A stretch of 64,000 bases of DNA from RGIG4079 sp045531405 (lineage in GTDB: Bacteria > Bacteroidota > Bacteroidia > Bacteroidales > Muribaculaceae), in contig JAZSDX010000066.1 in the NCBI GenBank assembly GCA_045531405.1, positions 6,577 through 70,576 of the forward strand, in the 5' to 3' direction. Shown piece by piece: positions 18,924 through 28,077 of this stretch; position 1 is the first letter of the stretch, and the number at the start of each line of letters is the position of its first letter. The position numbers and the translations under genes were made by a program. Under the pieces are notes generated by a model. That model searched no databases. It saw nothing but the letters and a program-made list of their open reading frames with translations, and was not told the DNA's origin.

Positions 18924-21900
18924 CTAATTATTTTTATACAGATAACTATTTACATTCTTTTTGCTGCTGTTAGACAATACATCCGACGGATTGTTAATTG
19001 TGTAGGTGTACCGGGCATTGCGTGGTCCCATATTCAAATAAGCACGATCACAAACCGTATATTCTGCTTTCTTGAAGTTGTAGGCATTCACGCGGTAAGA
19101 GGTAACCTTAATTTGCGTGATATTGTCCCAACGAGGAATAAAATCGAGATAGCCACCACGAGAGCCATAGGTGTACTGACCTTGGCTGTTCTTTCCGGTG
19201 ATAACCTGGTTATATTCTATATCGACAAGACGATATGGGTAGTTTCCGACAAGTCCCAACAATATATCTTCGCTTCGTTCCTCTTGAGGACGAGACCAAG
19301 CTTTGGGCAAATCGTCGTAGCTCGACCACATAGTGGCTTGCTTGCGATCCCCCTTATTATTAAATTGCGAACCCCAAAGGATACCCAACTGATAATATGG
19401 AACCTCTATACGAACATCTGAGTTTAGAGCCGATGTTGAAGTAAAATATACTCCTGTATTGGTTTCCATCAATTCCTCAATTCTGTTAGCCGCCCAATTG
19501 CTATAGTCACCACCACTTAAAGCCATGAAATATTGCAATTCATATCGTAATTTTGAGTCAAATCGGTCCACTGCGCTATATACTGCATAAAGATCTTTGA
19601 TAAGATATGTAGCACGAGACTTGTCATCTTTCCCTGACAAATTTAACTTGTATGCACGTTCGCGACCACCGATAGCATAGTTATATCTTGAGTCGGTCAT
19701 CACCGGAAGTGGATATTGGCAATCTTTTTTCCACTGGCTGCCATCATATATTGATAGGGATTTAATCTTATCATAAGGCCAAGTTTGACCATAATTATCT
19801 TTATAAGCTCCCTCATAAACACCACCACGGTCGTGGTAGATAAGCGACTGCGCCGTAGTAGCATTTACCGCCAATCGTTTGTTGGATAGAGTCCAACCAC
19901 CCACAAGCCCGTAATTACTCATATATGCAATATAGGTGTATGGGTCTTGATAACGCATCGGGTTCACTCCATCGGCTGCCATATATTTTCTGTAGTAAGA
20001 TAGACCCCTAAGATTATAACCGGGAAAATCGGTTTTCATTTTCACACTATTCAAACGTATGCCTACAAACGGTTTTTCGTAGTTAACTTGGCTGCCGCGA
20101 TAACCTGTGTGATAATATCCGTCGTATGCAGTTAGTTTCCAATCTGCTATGTTGGTTGTTTCGGTAGTAATTACTTTAGTAGGTATTCTTTGGGGTATTC
20201 CGCCCGATGGATCTTCTTTAGTTACATAAACTGTTTTGGTATTTGACACTACATAGTTTAATTGCAGACGATAGTCAGATTGATCATATACTTTTTTGTC
20301 AAATTGTCCACCTGCGACTGTCAAATTACAAGTACTATCGGTTACTACCCAATAGGCATCTTTTTCATCTACCAATCTCCAATCGCCACTCATATATTCT
20401 TCCAACTTCCAACGTAATTTCCCCTTTTGGAAAGCTTTTTTGGAAATATCAGAGAAGAATGCAATATTTGGAGCCTTAACGTCGTGAGTGTAAGCCTCAA
20501 AATTTTTGTCACATTTCAACTGATTGCGATATGAAGGATAGGCTATTGCCACATACTTCTGTAGGTCTTCGGGACAATCCTCTAAGCTTTCAGCCGGTTC
20601 GGTGCAGAAGAAAAAGTCCTTATACTGTTGCCATTGCACATTTTCATATTTTTTCTTGTTTTCGTTCCATTTCAACGGATCAACTTCTTGCCCACGTTCA
20701 ATCTCCTTAGCCCAACCTACTACACGCAGACGATAGTACTTGTTTGGATTAAGTTGTGTCATATTTATTTGATGTTGGAAACGAGCATTCCCTTTGTAAT
20801 AGAATGCAATACAACGGTCATATTTGTTCAAGTTTTGGTTAGGATAACTATATTCATATATTAGCACATATTTATTCATATCAAATACAAATGTGCGACT
20901 TGCTTGAGCTTTAAGTTGTTCCTTATCGCCATTGAAATCGGCAGCCAAACGGTTAAGTTCGGTTTCGTCAAGCACACGGAAGTGTTCCCTTATAGGAGCT
21001 TCGGTATCTACAGTAATCGGTATATAGAACTTCGGATTAATTGCATTTTTAGATTCCCAACCTTTCGACTTAATGGTATCACCCACAGAACATTCGCCAA
21101 ACAACTTGAAGTTATCGAGTGCATTGCCGTAGAATATGTCGCATCGGTCACCACATTCAAATTCAAACTTGCGATTAATACTTACCAATCCGGCTAATAA
21201 CTTCAACTTCACGCGTGCTTCACCGGTGAAGTATGTAGGATTAGGAAGTCCCAATCTTAGTACGCCTCCAATTCCGGCATCAATGATGTCAATCTTTTTC
21301 TCCCAGAAACCAAGGTTAATATGTATACCAAACTTGGCATATAGGTAGGCATATAACTGCCCTTCGGCATACCAACCGTTGAAGCCCGGTGTAAGTGGCA
21401 GATTCATACATTGAGTGTTGCCGATTTTGCGAACGCTGACATCAAATCCTGCCAAAGCGCCCATGTCGCCATAGAATAGTCCAAGATTAAAATCAATATA
21501 TCCCCAAGCCGAAGCACCCATCATAACACCTCCATATACCTGTGCTTGGAAATCTTTGAGTGCAGCTGTGCGAGCATTGTTCGCTTTAGTGATGTCGGCA
21601 CTTTCTACTCCGCTACCTTTGGTAGAGCCATCAAGGAAATTGCGAATCTTGGCAGGTATCGGAGGCAATTCTCCATTGTTGGGTAATTCATTACCTACAC
21701 ATAGATAGGCATTGGCTCCAACATTTACACTCACTATCTTTGACTTGAAGTCAACCAACACAAACTTACAACGCAAATCTTCGTCGGGTTGTCCCAAATA
21801 GAGATGCCATTTCACTTTGTCTAATTTCTTTCCTTTCTCTTTCATAGTGATGCGAAGGTCAAGTGACATCAATGCTTCACCCACTGTTGGTTTATCGGGC

Positions 21901-24900
21901 ATTGTTGCTTTGGTATCTTTATCGGCTGTTGACTTTGATTGGTCGTTAAGAGCTGCTTCCAACCCACCGGTGGCATTGCTGACCACTTTTTCCATCTTTG
22001 CATTGAGTGTGGTTTGCATCTTAGCCAGATCGTCATTCAATTTGGTCATTTTTTCACTGATTCCACCTATACCATCGGCTTTGGCATCGGCAGTAATATT
22101 AAGTGCAAAATATTTGTCGATATCATCTTCTTGATATACGATGGTGGCTTTGGAGTTAATCATACCCGATACAGCACTCAAGGTCCCTGTCAGCATAAAG
22201 GTGGTCAGGCGACCTTTCTTTTTTGTCTTAGCGTCAACATAGTCTTTGTCATAGACAACTGTCATTTCAAAGTTGCCACCCATTACATCTTTACCTGCCG
22301 ATGAAGCAATACCCATTCCGGCTACCACACCGATGATGCCTTTTTGAGGTTCAACTTCAGTTGCTGACTTGCGAATACAGTTGAAATAGAAACCTGCACT
22401 GATATCGGTGATTGCAACAGGTGGAATCTGAATACCCGTAGCACTACCTACCGATGCAAGGAAATATCCCCAACGATAATCTTCAAGTTTGTAATATCCA
22501 CCGGTGGCTTTGGCTGTAAAGAGGTCGCCGGGCATGGTAAATTCGAGTGAACCCTTATAACCCTTGCCATATTTGGCATCATCGCTGGCAACCAATTCGC
22601 CACTCAATTTCATGCCGGCAAACGAACTTGAGAACGAAGCCTTGTCAAATTTGGTTTCTTCGTACTTGAATGATACTTTTGAGAAATCAAAATTCTTGGC
22701 TACTGCTGTCACTCCACTCAATCGGGCTTTTATGGTCAATCCGGCTGTAGCACTGAGCTCAAGACCTTCAATCAATTTGACCGTGCCTTCTATTGACGCA
22801 CTCAGCACTTCGTTCTTGAAATCGAAGTTATATTTGTCGATAGAGAATTCAAACGGACCTAATTTCTTGGCAGCAGAAGCCAAAGACCACCGTCCTGTAT
22901 TGAAATAGAGTAGGTCATTTACGACAAACTCTTTCCCTTCGTAGAGCGTTACCAGAGTTTTTTTACTGTCTTTTTTAGTCTGTAACTCTTTTATGTCATC
23001 AAATTGTGATTCCCACACAGGGCAGTTGGCGAGGCGCATTTTGGAGAAATGAATGCCGGGCAGGTCAAATTCAAGAGGTAAACTTTTCATCTTGTTCTTC
23101 ATGGCATCGCCACCGATACTGAGGTCGCCGGTCAAAAGCAATTCGACACGAGTCTTCAACTCTGTTTTTTCGGGAACTGCCTCTACAAGCATATAACTCA
23201 GATTCTCGTCAAAATCGGCTTTGGCTAACAAGAAATCAAAGCTCAACTCCTTAACTTGCTGAACTTTGAATACATAGGCATAGTTTCCTGCTGCACTATT
23301 CTTCAGATCGTTGACTTTTAGTATCTGACAAGTATAACCCAACTTGCCATCGAGCAATGGAACATCAAATTTTCCACTGAAACCACATTCATTGAAGTCG
23401 TTTTGGATAAAGGTAGCATGTACTTTGTCAAGTGAGAAAGCCCAACCTCCGGCTTTACCGGTTTTGGCAGAAAGAATGTCTTCGGCTCCTATTTCAAGGG
23501 TAACTCCTGAATCGTCAAAGAACATGTTTTTGGCGGCAATAGATAATCGTTTATCGCCTGATGATCCAAATTCCAACGATTTAGGCATCTTTACACCAAT
23601 TTCTTTGATATAAAGCCCTTGCCAAGTGTTTATTTGACCACTGATGAGTGTTCGCGATTTGTCATATTTGGCAGGGAATTTACCCATGTGAGCCGAGTTG
23701 CGATAAAGAGAGTGATCATACACAATGTTTTGAGCAGTGAATGTCCAACCGGGAAGGTCTTCAGCTTGGAATGGATCGATAGATATATTGTCAACCATCC
23801 AGTCGTCCCAATCACCGATACTTGTCTTTATATTAAATACAGGACATTCTTCTTGAGCTACTCCATCAATATCTTTTTTCAAATTGGGTATCTTCATGTC
23901 AACATCGACACCCAAAAGCTCAAACTCATCGGCGTGCCAAGAAACATAACAACCATCGACAGGATTAATTACATCTTTTGGTGCCTTGAATTTACATTCA
24001 AAGTCGGAATCGGGGTCGGTCAATGTCAAATCGGATAATAATGCCAATGTTCCCGATTCGGGCAAAATGCGATCGGGCGAAATGCATAGGCGAGGAGCAC
24101 CGAATACCAATATCTGATCTTGTAATACATCACAATCGGGTAGAACAAATTCACCAATAAGGTCCATGGTGGCATGTGTTGCCGCAAATTTCATGGTGGA
24201 GATTTGCACATTTACCGGGCTATTGCTTGTCATTGACTCAGGCAATGCAATAGGCATATAAAGTTCGTCAATGTTTTGACTGCCGATAGCATTCCAAACA
24301 TTTTGTCCTACAACGACATATTCATAATATTTGCTGAGGTCAATTTTTGATGCCAAACTCTTCACTCCGTCGGTAGCTGCCGATTGCAGTTCATTGGCAT
24401 ACGGGATACCGGTGTCGGCAATGAGATTATCTATTCCCCAATCGCTAAATAACCCTTCTACGATGTCGTTGTTGCTTTTGGGATCGTTGGAATAAGATTG
24501 TGCCGTACCACCGAAAACTATCATGTCGGTATTGATTTTCAAGTCCTCAAACTTGACACATACCATTACCGTCGTTCCGAGAGGGTTCCACTCAACCTTA
24601 CCTTTACCTTCCCAAGTGTCGGCTTTTTTGCCTGCCTTGATTTCATCAATGGTCAACTGATATTCTCCGATGGCGATGGTCTTACCTAATAGCTCATCGG
24701 CTGTTGCAGTGGTGGGAGTCTCGTTGTCAATTTCCACCATGTTTGAACATTGGAAATATTTTTTTGTTAGAGCTTCTACAAGAGCAAAATCGACCACATT
24801 TAGGGAGTCGTGATGGAAGACAACCGAATCAAAGTTTGTACAAATGGGTTTGACGCGAAGAACCAAATAGTCCTTTTCTTGAACTTTGTCCTTTACCAAA

Positions 24901-26258
24901 TCCCAACGAATGGTGTCGATTAATTCTTCGGTACCCTTAACCAATTTGGTATATATAGGCTCAGATTCAAGTGCTGCTTTCTTGTCAATAATGTTCTTAC
25001 CATTAAACAATTGGACTTCGTAGTCAAATTTAAGCGTATCAGGGTCAAGTCCTTGTCCTCCTAAATGCCATACCTCACGCCATTCAATAGCCATGTCGCT
25101 ACGCAAGAATTTTTTACGGGCGGCAAGCTCAGAAAATGTGGGAGTGGTGATTGTGGGGTTTCGGAAATTATACAAAGCACTCATATCGAGGCTGTCTTGT
25201 ACCGAATCCTTTCCCCAGAGGGTTAATAAGTCAACATTCTCGTCGTCATCGTCATCATCGTCATCATCATCACCCTCATCTTCATTTTCTTTAGGTTTTT
25301 CTTTGGGTTCTTCCTCTCCTCCAATGTCGGTCTTAAATTTGAATGGTAGATATGTGCTCTTTCCATTGTTTTCCAACATCACGTATGAAAGAGGTCCTGA
25401 GGCTTTAGATGTCGCTGAAACTTGAGCCAAATAGGTCTTATCGGCATAGAAGTTGCCTGTAACCACTTGAGAGGGGATAATACACATATTGGCCAAAAGA
25501 TCTTTCGCTTGATATATTGTTGGGTTGCGATCCATTGCCACATCGGGTTGTTGACCTGGGAACAACTCTACAACCTTGAAATTATAGGTAAAACTTGCTG
25601 ATGCTCCACAAGCGATGAGTGGCATTGTCCAGGTAAACTGAGCGTTAAGTGGGTCAACTTGCGCCGTTGCATCTCCATTCATTACGTTTATCATTGGAAG
25701 CAAGAATTGTGGCGCTTGTGCTTTATAACACACTTGGAAGGTACACCATCCACCCTCAGGATTACTTACTACTACCGGAGTGGATAATTTAGGATTATTC
25801 CAACGATAGGCGGTAACCTTACTTTTATATGTTCCTTCGGGTAGTAATCCGAAAGCTCCACTTCGGTAATCATCGAAAAGATTTGCCGGACATTTAACTT
25901 CACTCGCCGGAATATGATCGAAAAGCTTCTTCATTTCCACCGAATTGAGAGTGTAGGCCGAATTTGGTTGGATAACAAATGGAGTATTGGGCTGGCGGTT
26001 AGCCGGGGTTGAGATCGCCAAATCGGACGACGGTATTATCTGCTCCAATTGAAGTCCTAAATACACCTGTTGTATATCGGGCGTGGTATTGGTCAATGTG
26101 ATTGTGAAATATTTGCCGGGATCAGACAAGTACAATAACACTTGCGGCGGAAGCACCTGCTGGGTAGGAGTCACAGTCACTATTACTTCTTGAGCAAAAG
26201 CACAGAAGACGCTGATGAGCCACGTTGTTAAAAAGGCTATTGACCTATATCTTTTCAT
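18924..26258 (-). CDS. Giant (2444 aa) exported beta-rich protein
   Basis: One uninterrupted frame of 2444 codons. A signal peptide (1-22, ending CAFAQEV) precedes an N-terminal module (23-165; YLSDPGKYFTITLTNTTPD) that resembles what is annotated in Bacteroidales as a TANFOR-type domain; I am not certain of that name. A D/E/K-rich linker contains ten consecutive Asp (330-339). The middle (about 500-1600) repeats beta-strand blocks such as VQISTMKFAATHATMDLIGEF and GKFDVPLLDGKLGYTCQILK, as if made of duplicated membrane- or lipid-facing sheets. Residues about 1370-1430 form a helical coiled segment. There is no lipobox, no T9SS-type tail and no SprA signature. Function unknown; probably surface or outer-membrane associated. 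Confidence 0.6.
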   Translation of the reverse strand: MKRYRSIAFLTTWLISVFCAFAQEVIVTVTPTQQVLPPQVLLYLSDPGKYFTITLTNTTPDIQQVYLGLQLEQIIPSSDLAISTPANRQPNTPFVIQPNSAYTLNSVEMKKLFDHIPASEVKCPANLFDDYRSGAFGLLPEGTYKSKVTAYRWNNPKLSTPVVVSNPEGGWCTFQVCYKAQAPQFLLPMINVMNGDATAQVDPLNAQFTWTMPLIACGASASFTYNFKVVELFPGQQPDVAMDRNPTIYQAKDLLANMCIIPSQVVTGNFYADKTYLAQVSATSKASGPLSYVMLENNGKSTYLPFKFKTDIGGEEEPKEKPKENEDEGDDDDDDDDDDENVDLLTLWGKDSVQDSLDMSALYNFRNPTITTPTFSELAARKKFLRSDMAIEWREVWHLGGQGLDPDTLKFDYEVQLFNGKNIIDKKAALESEPIYTKLVKGTEELIDTIRWDLVKDKVQEKDYLVLRVKPICTNFDSVVFHHDSLNVVDFALVEALTKKYFQCSNMVEIDNETPTTATADELLGKTIAIGEYQLTIDEIKAGKKADTWEGKGKVEWNPLGTTVMVCVKFEDLKINTDMIVFGGTAQSYSNDPKSNNDIVEGLFSDWGIDNLIADTGIPYANELQSAATDGVKSLASKIDLSKYYEYVVVGQNVWNAIGSQNIDELYMPIALPESMTSNSPVNVQISTMKFAATHATMDLIGEFVLPDCDVLQDQILVFGAPRLCISPDRILPESGTLALLSDLTLTDPDSDFECKFKAPKDVINPVDGCYVSWHADEFELLGVDVDMKIPNLKKDIDGVAQEECPVFNIKTSIGDWDDWMVDNISIDPFQAEDLPGWTFTAQNIVYDHSLYRNSAHMGKFPAKYDKSRTLISGQINTWQGLYIKEIGVKMPKSLEFGSSGDKRLSIAAKNMFFDDSGVTLEIGAEDILSAKTGKAGGWAFSLDKVHATFIQNDFNECGFSGKFDVPLLDGKLGYTCQILKVNDLKNSAAGNYAYVFKVQQVKELSFDFLLAKADFDENLSYMLVEAVPEKTELKTRVELLLTGDLSIGGDAMKNKMKSLPLEFDLPGIHFSKMRLANCPVWESQFDDIKELQTKKDSKKTLVTLYEGKEFVVNDLLYFNTGRWSLASAAKKLGPFEFSIDKYNFDFKNEVLSASIEGTVKLIEGLELSATAGLTIKARLSGVTAVAKNFDFSKVSFKYEETKFDKASFSSSFAGMKLSGELVASDDAKYGKGYKGSLEFTMPGDLFTAKATGGYYKLEDYRWGYFLASVGSATGIQIPPVAITDISAGFYFNCIRKSATEVEPQKGIIGVVAGMGIASSAGKDVMGGNFEMTVVYDKDYVDAKTKKKGRLTTFMLTGTLSAVSGMINSKATIVYQEDDIDKYFALNITADAKADGIGGISEKMTKLNDDLAKMQTTLNAKMEKVVSNATGGLEAALNDQSKSTADKDTKATMPDKPTVGEALMSLDLRITMKEKGKKLDKVKWHLYLGQPDEDLRCKFVLVDFKSKIVSVNVGANAYLCVGNELPNNGELPPIPAKIRNFLDGSTKGSGVESADITKANNARTAALKDFQAQVYGGVMMGASAWGYIDFNLGLFYGDMGALAGFDVSVRKIGNTQCMNLPLTPGFNGWYAEGQLYAYLYAKFGIHINLGFWEKKIDIIDAGIGGVLRLGLPNPTYFTGEARVKLKLLAGLVSINRKFEFECGDRCDIFYGNALDNFKLFGECSVGDTIKSKGWESKNAINPKFYIPITVDTEAPIREHFRVLDETELNRLAADFNGDKEQLKAQASRTFVFDMNKYVLIYEYSYPNQNLNKYDRCIAFYYKGNARFQHQINMTQLNPNKYYRLRVVGWAKEIERGQEVDPLKWNENKKKYENVQWQQYKDFFFCTEPAESLEDCPEDLQKYVAIAYPSYRNQLKCDKNFEAYTHDVKAPNIAFFSDISKKAFQKGKLRWKLEEYMSGDWRLVDEKDAYWVVTDSTCNLTVAGGQFDKKVYDQSDYRLQLNYVVSNTKTVYVTKEDPSGGIPQRIPTKVITTETTNIADWKLTAYDGYYHTGYRGSQVNYEKPFVGIRLNSVKMKTDFPGYNLRGLSYYRKYMAADGVNPMRYQDPYTYIAYMSNYGLVGGWTLSNKRLAVNATTAQSLIYHDRGGVYEGAYKDNYGQTWPYDKIKSLSIYDGSQWKKDCQYPLPVMTDSRYNYAIGGRERAYKLNLSGKDDKSRATYLIKDLYAVYSAVDRFDSKLRYELQYFMALSGGDYSNWAANRIEELMETNTGVYFTSTSALNSDVRIEVPYYQLGILWGSQFNNKGDRKQATMWSSYDDLPKAWSRPQEERSEDILLGLVGNYPYRLVDIEYNQVITGKNSQGQYTYGSRGGYLDFIPRWDNITQIKVTSYRVNAYNFKKAEYTVCDRAYLNMGPRNARYTYTINNPSDVLSNSSKKNVNSYLYKNN
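25242..25271 (-). repeat. Trinucleotide repeat encoding ten aspartates
   Basis: Ten consecutive GAC/GAT codons (read on the minus strand) inside the giant protein gene encode D330-D339, flanked by E/K-rich codons. Slippage in this tract changes length in steps of three bases, so the frame is kept. A poly-Asp linker may bind calcium, which is inference only. Confidence 0.85.
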
Positions 26259-26282
26259 ATCTGACTATATTATTGTTTTTTT

Positions 26283-26310
26283 TACTCTTCTTTTTTTACT
26301 CTTCTTTTTT
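26283..26310 (-). repeat. 14-bp tandem repeat spanning a stop codon
   Basis: Two perfect copies of the 14-base unit TACTCTTCTTTTTT (26283-26296 and 26297-26310), followed by a partial TACT. The stop codon of the beta-barrel gene is 26296-26298, so one copy is coding and the other is just downstream. Gain or loss of a unit would alter the C-terminal residues (KVKKEE). Confidence 0.8.
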
Positions 26311-28011
26311 TACTTTGCGTTTGATTGCAAGTAAGGTGAATGTATATGTATAGTTGAAATTGACAGTTATGTCGGTACAGTCAAGTCCACTGCGAGTTTT
26401 TGTTATGTTCACATCGCCATACTTATTGAATGCAGCACTTGCTGAAAACATGTGAACTTTTTTGAGATTGAAACTTGCCGAGAAATCACCTCCAAGAGAG
26501 AGGCTTTTAGATTGTCGTTCAACTTCATTGTAGCAAAGCGAAACAGAGGCTGAAAGACTTAGATTTTTTTCTTTTAAGAAAGAACGGCTGGTCCCAAGAG
26601 ATGCTACATCGCTGATGTATTTACTGTTGAATCCTTCAGATTCTTGGTGGCTATATGTTAGGGTAAAATCGGTTTCAATAGGTTTTACGTCGATGTTGTA
26701 GGAAAGACCAAGTGCCATAGTATTAACGTCACTCTCTCCAGTGGAGAATTTATTGAGGTCTTTATTTTGAGTAAGGTTGCCTGAGAGGCTTATGCTGTGT
26801 CCTAAATGTTCGGTTTCATGGAAGAATGAAGGGGTGAGACTGTAACTCGACATTAAACGATTAACGCGAGTTGTGTCATTAACCACACATGTGCCGTTTC
26901 GTTGGTTTTGAAGATAACCATTGTAGCCGGCAGCGATATTGAAATTTTTGCCTATACGTGCACTTGCATTGGCAGCATAGATGTAACCACAAGTCGAATA
27001 GAGCTGTTCTTTTGAAAGGTTGTCGGATTGCCCGGAGAATGTACCGGAAAAAGACACCTTATTAAATAATGTTGTACCAAGAGTTATACCTAAACTATGG
27101 TAGTTGTTTGACATGTAATAGGTCCCGAGTGAGGTATAATCGGGTTGTACCATACGGTAGCTGATAGATGCGTTGACTCCTTTGAGGTTGATGTTGGCAT
27201 TAAGGTCTCCGGCAAAGCGCATGAGAGAACTATACTTAACATCAAATACCTTGTCAAAATCGGTTTTGACAGGAACTTCGGGAGAGCGTAGGTCGGTATT
27301 GAAAACCGAGGTGGCGGCATTTGCTGTGAATGATAGCCAATTAAATGGTGTAACACACCCTTTTACTCCAACCACGATGTTTTCTTGGGGAGAAACTTGT
27401 TGACGCCACAATTCATCGATAGAATTTTCGCAGTCGTAGGCTCGGAGCATATACAGGTCAATGTAATGTTTGCCTGAACCATATCCAACTTTGAATCCCC
27501 AACCCATGCGTTTGTATTGAGGGGTGCGAGCGAATGGATCGGAAGGGTCGGCATTAATGGCATTGCGTAAACGCCCGTAGAATAATCCTGCGCGAATGCG
27601 ATCGCTGTTATATTCAAGCCCAATCCCATTGAACGACATATTCATTACATAGGTGCTCATGGCCATGGTTGATTCACCAAAATATCCGGTCCAATTTTTG
27701 TATGAGGGTGATAAGTTAAATGATAATTGTGGATAGTTGAAATTTAAATTATCATTGCTATAATATAATGAGAACGGCATGTTGAATCCATACAAACAGA
27801 TGTCTAAGTTTGCATAAATTGTATTGCTCAGTGGCGAACCATAGCCGTTACCCACAGATGAATAACGGTAAGTATTCTGAGTCCCAATAGCACCCGATAT
27901 AATCAGAGGATCGCTTTTTGCAATCTCTGAAATGTTTTGGGAAAACATTACATTGGACAACAAAATAGAAACAATAATTGTAGTCAGCCTTATTTTGGAA
28001 CTCATAAACAT
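26296..28011 (-). CDS. Outer-membrane beta-barrel protein candidate
   Basis: A 571-residue protein with a cleavable signal peptide (to about residue 24, VMFSQNIS). Start at the ATG at 28011, or at M3. The mature part is dominated by alternating polar/aromatic strands of 9-12 residues (for example NIAAGYNGYLQN, SISLSGNLTQN, SLSLGGDFSASF, ITVNFNYTYTFTLL), the pattern of a large transmembrane beta-barrel. I do not recognise the family; no TonB box or plug is seen. It lies between the 954-residue T9SS-tailed protein and the giant protein, so it is a candidate outer-membrane anchor or channel for them. The stop codon sits inside a 14-bp tandem repeat. Confidence 0.65.
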   Translation of the reverse strand: MFMSSKIRLTTIIVSILLSNVMFSQNISEIAKSDPLIISGAIGTQNTYRYSSVGNGYGSPLSNTIYANLDICLYGFNMPFSLYYSNDNLNFNYPQLSFNLSPSYKNWTGYFGESTMAMSTYVMNMSFNGIGLEYNSDRIRAGLFYGRLRNAINADPSDPFARTPQYKRMGWGFKVGYGSGKHYIDLYMLRAYDCENSIDELWRQQVSPQENIVVGVKGCVTPFNWLSFTANAATSVFNTDLRSPEVPVKTDFDKVFDVKYSSLMRFAGDLNANINLKGVNASISYRMVQPDYTSLGTYYMSNNYHSLGITLGTTLFNKVSFSGTFSGQSDNLSKEQLYSTCGYIYAANASARIGKNFNIAAGYNGYLQNQRNGTCVVNDTTRVNRLMSSYSLTPSFFHETEHLGHSISLSGNLTQNKDLNKFSTGESDVNTMALGLSYNIDVKPIETDFTLTYSHQESEGFNSKYISDVASLGTSRSFLKEKNLSLSASVSLCYNEVERQSKSLSLGGDFSASFNLKKVHMFSASAAFNKYGDVNITKTRSGLDCTDITVNFNYTYTFTLLAIKRKVKKEE

Positions 28012-28077
28012 ATCAAATTGATATTAAATTATGTGTTGTGCAACAATTAAGTCGCACAACACATAATATATTAAAGA

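Noticed and set aside
25093..25425. Plus-strand frame of 110 codons with a serine run
   Set aside because: The Ser run is the complement of the Asp codons of the giant protein gene; a shadow frame.
18924..26258. Giant protein as SprA, the T9SS translocon
   Set aside because: The size is similar, but the chain lacks the plug/barrel pattern and motifs I would expect for SprA, and no other T9SS core genes are nearby.
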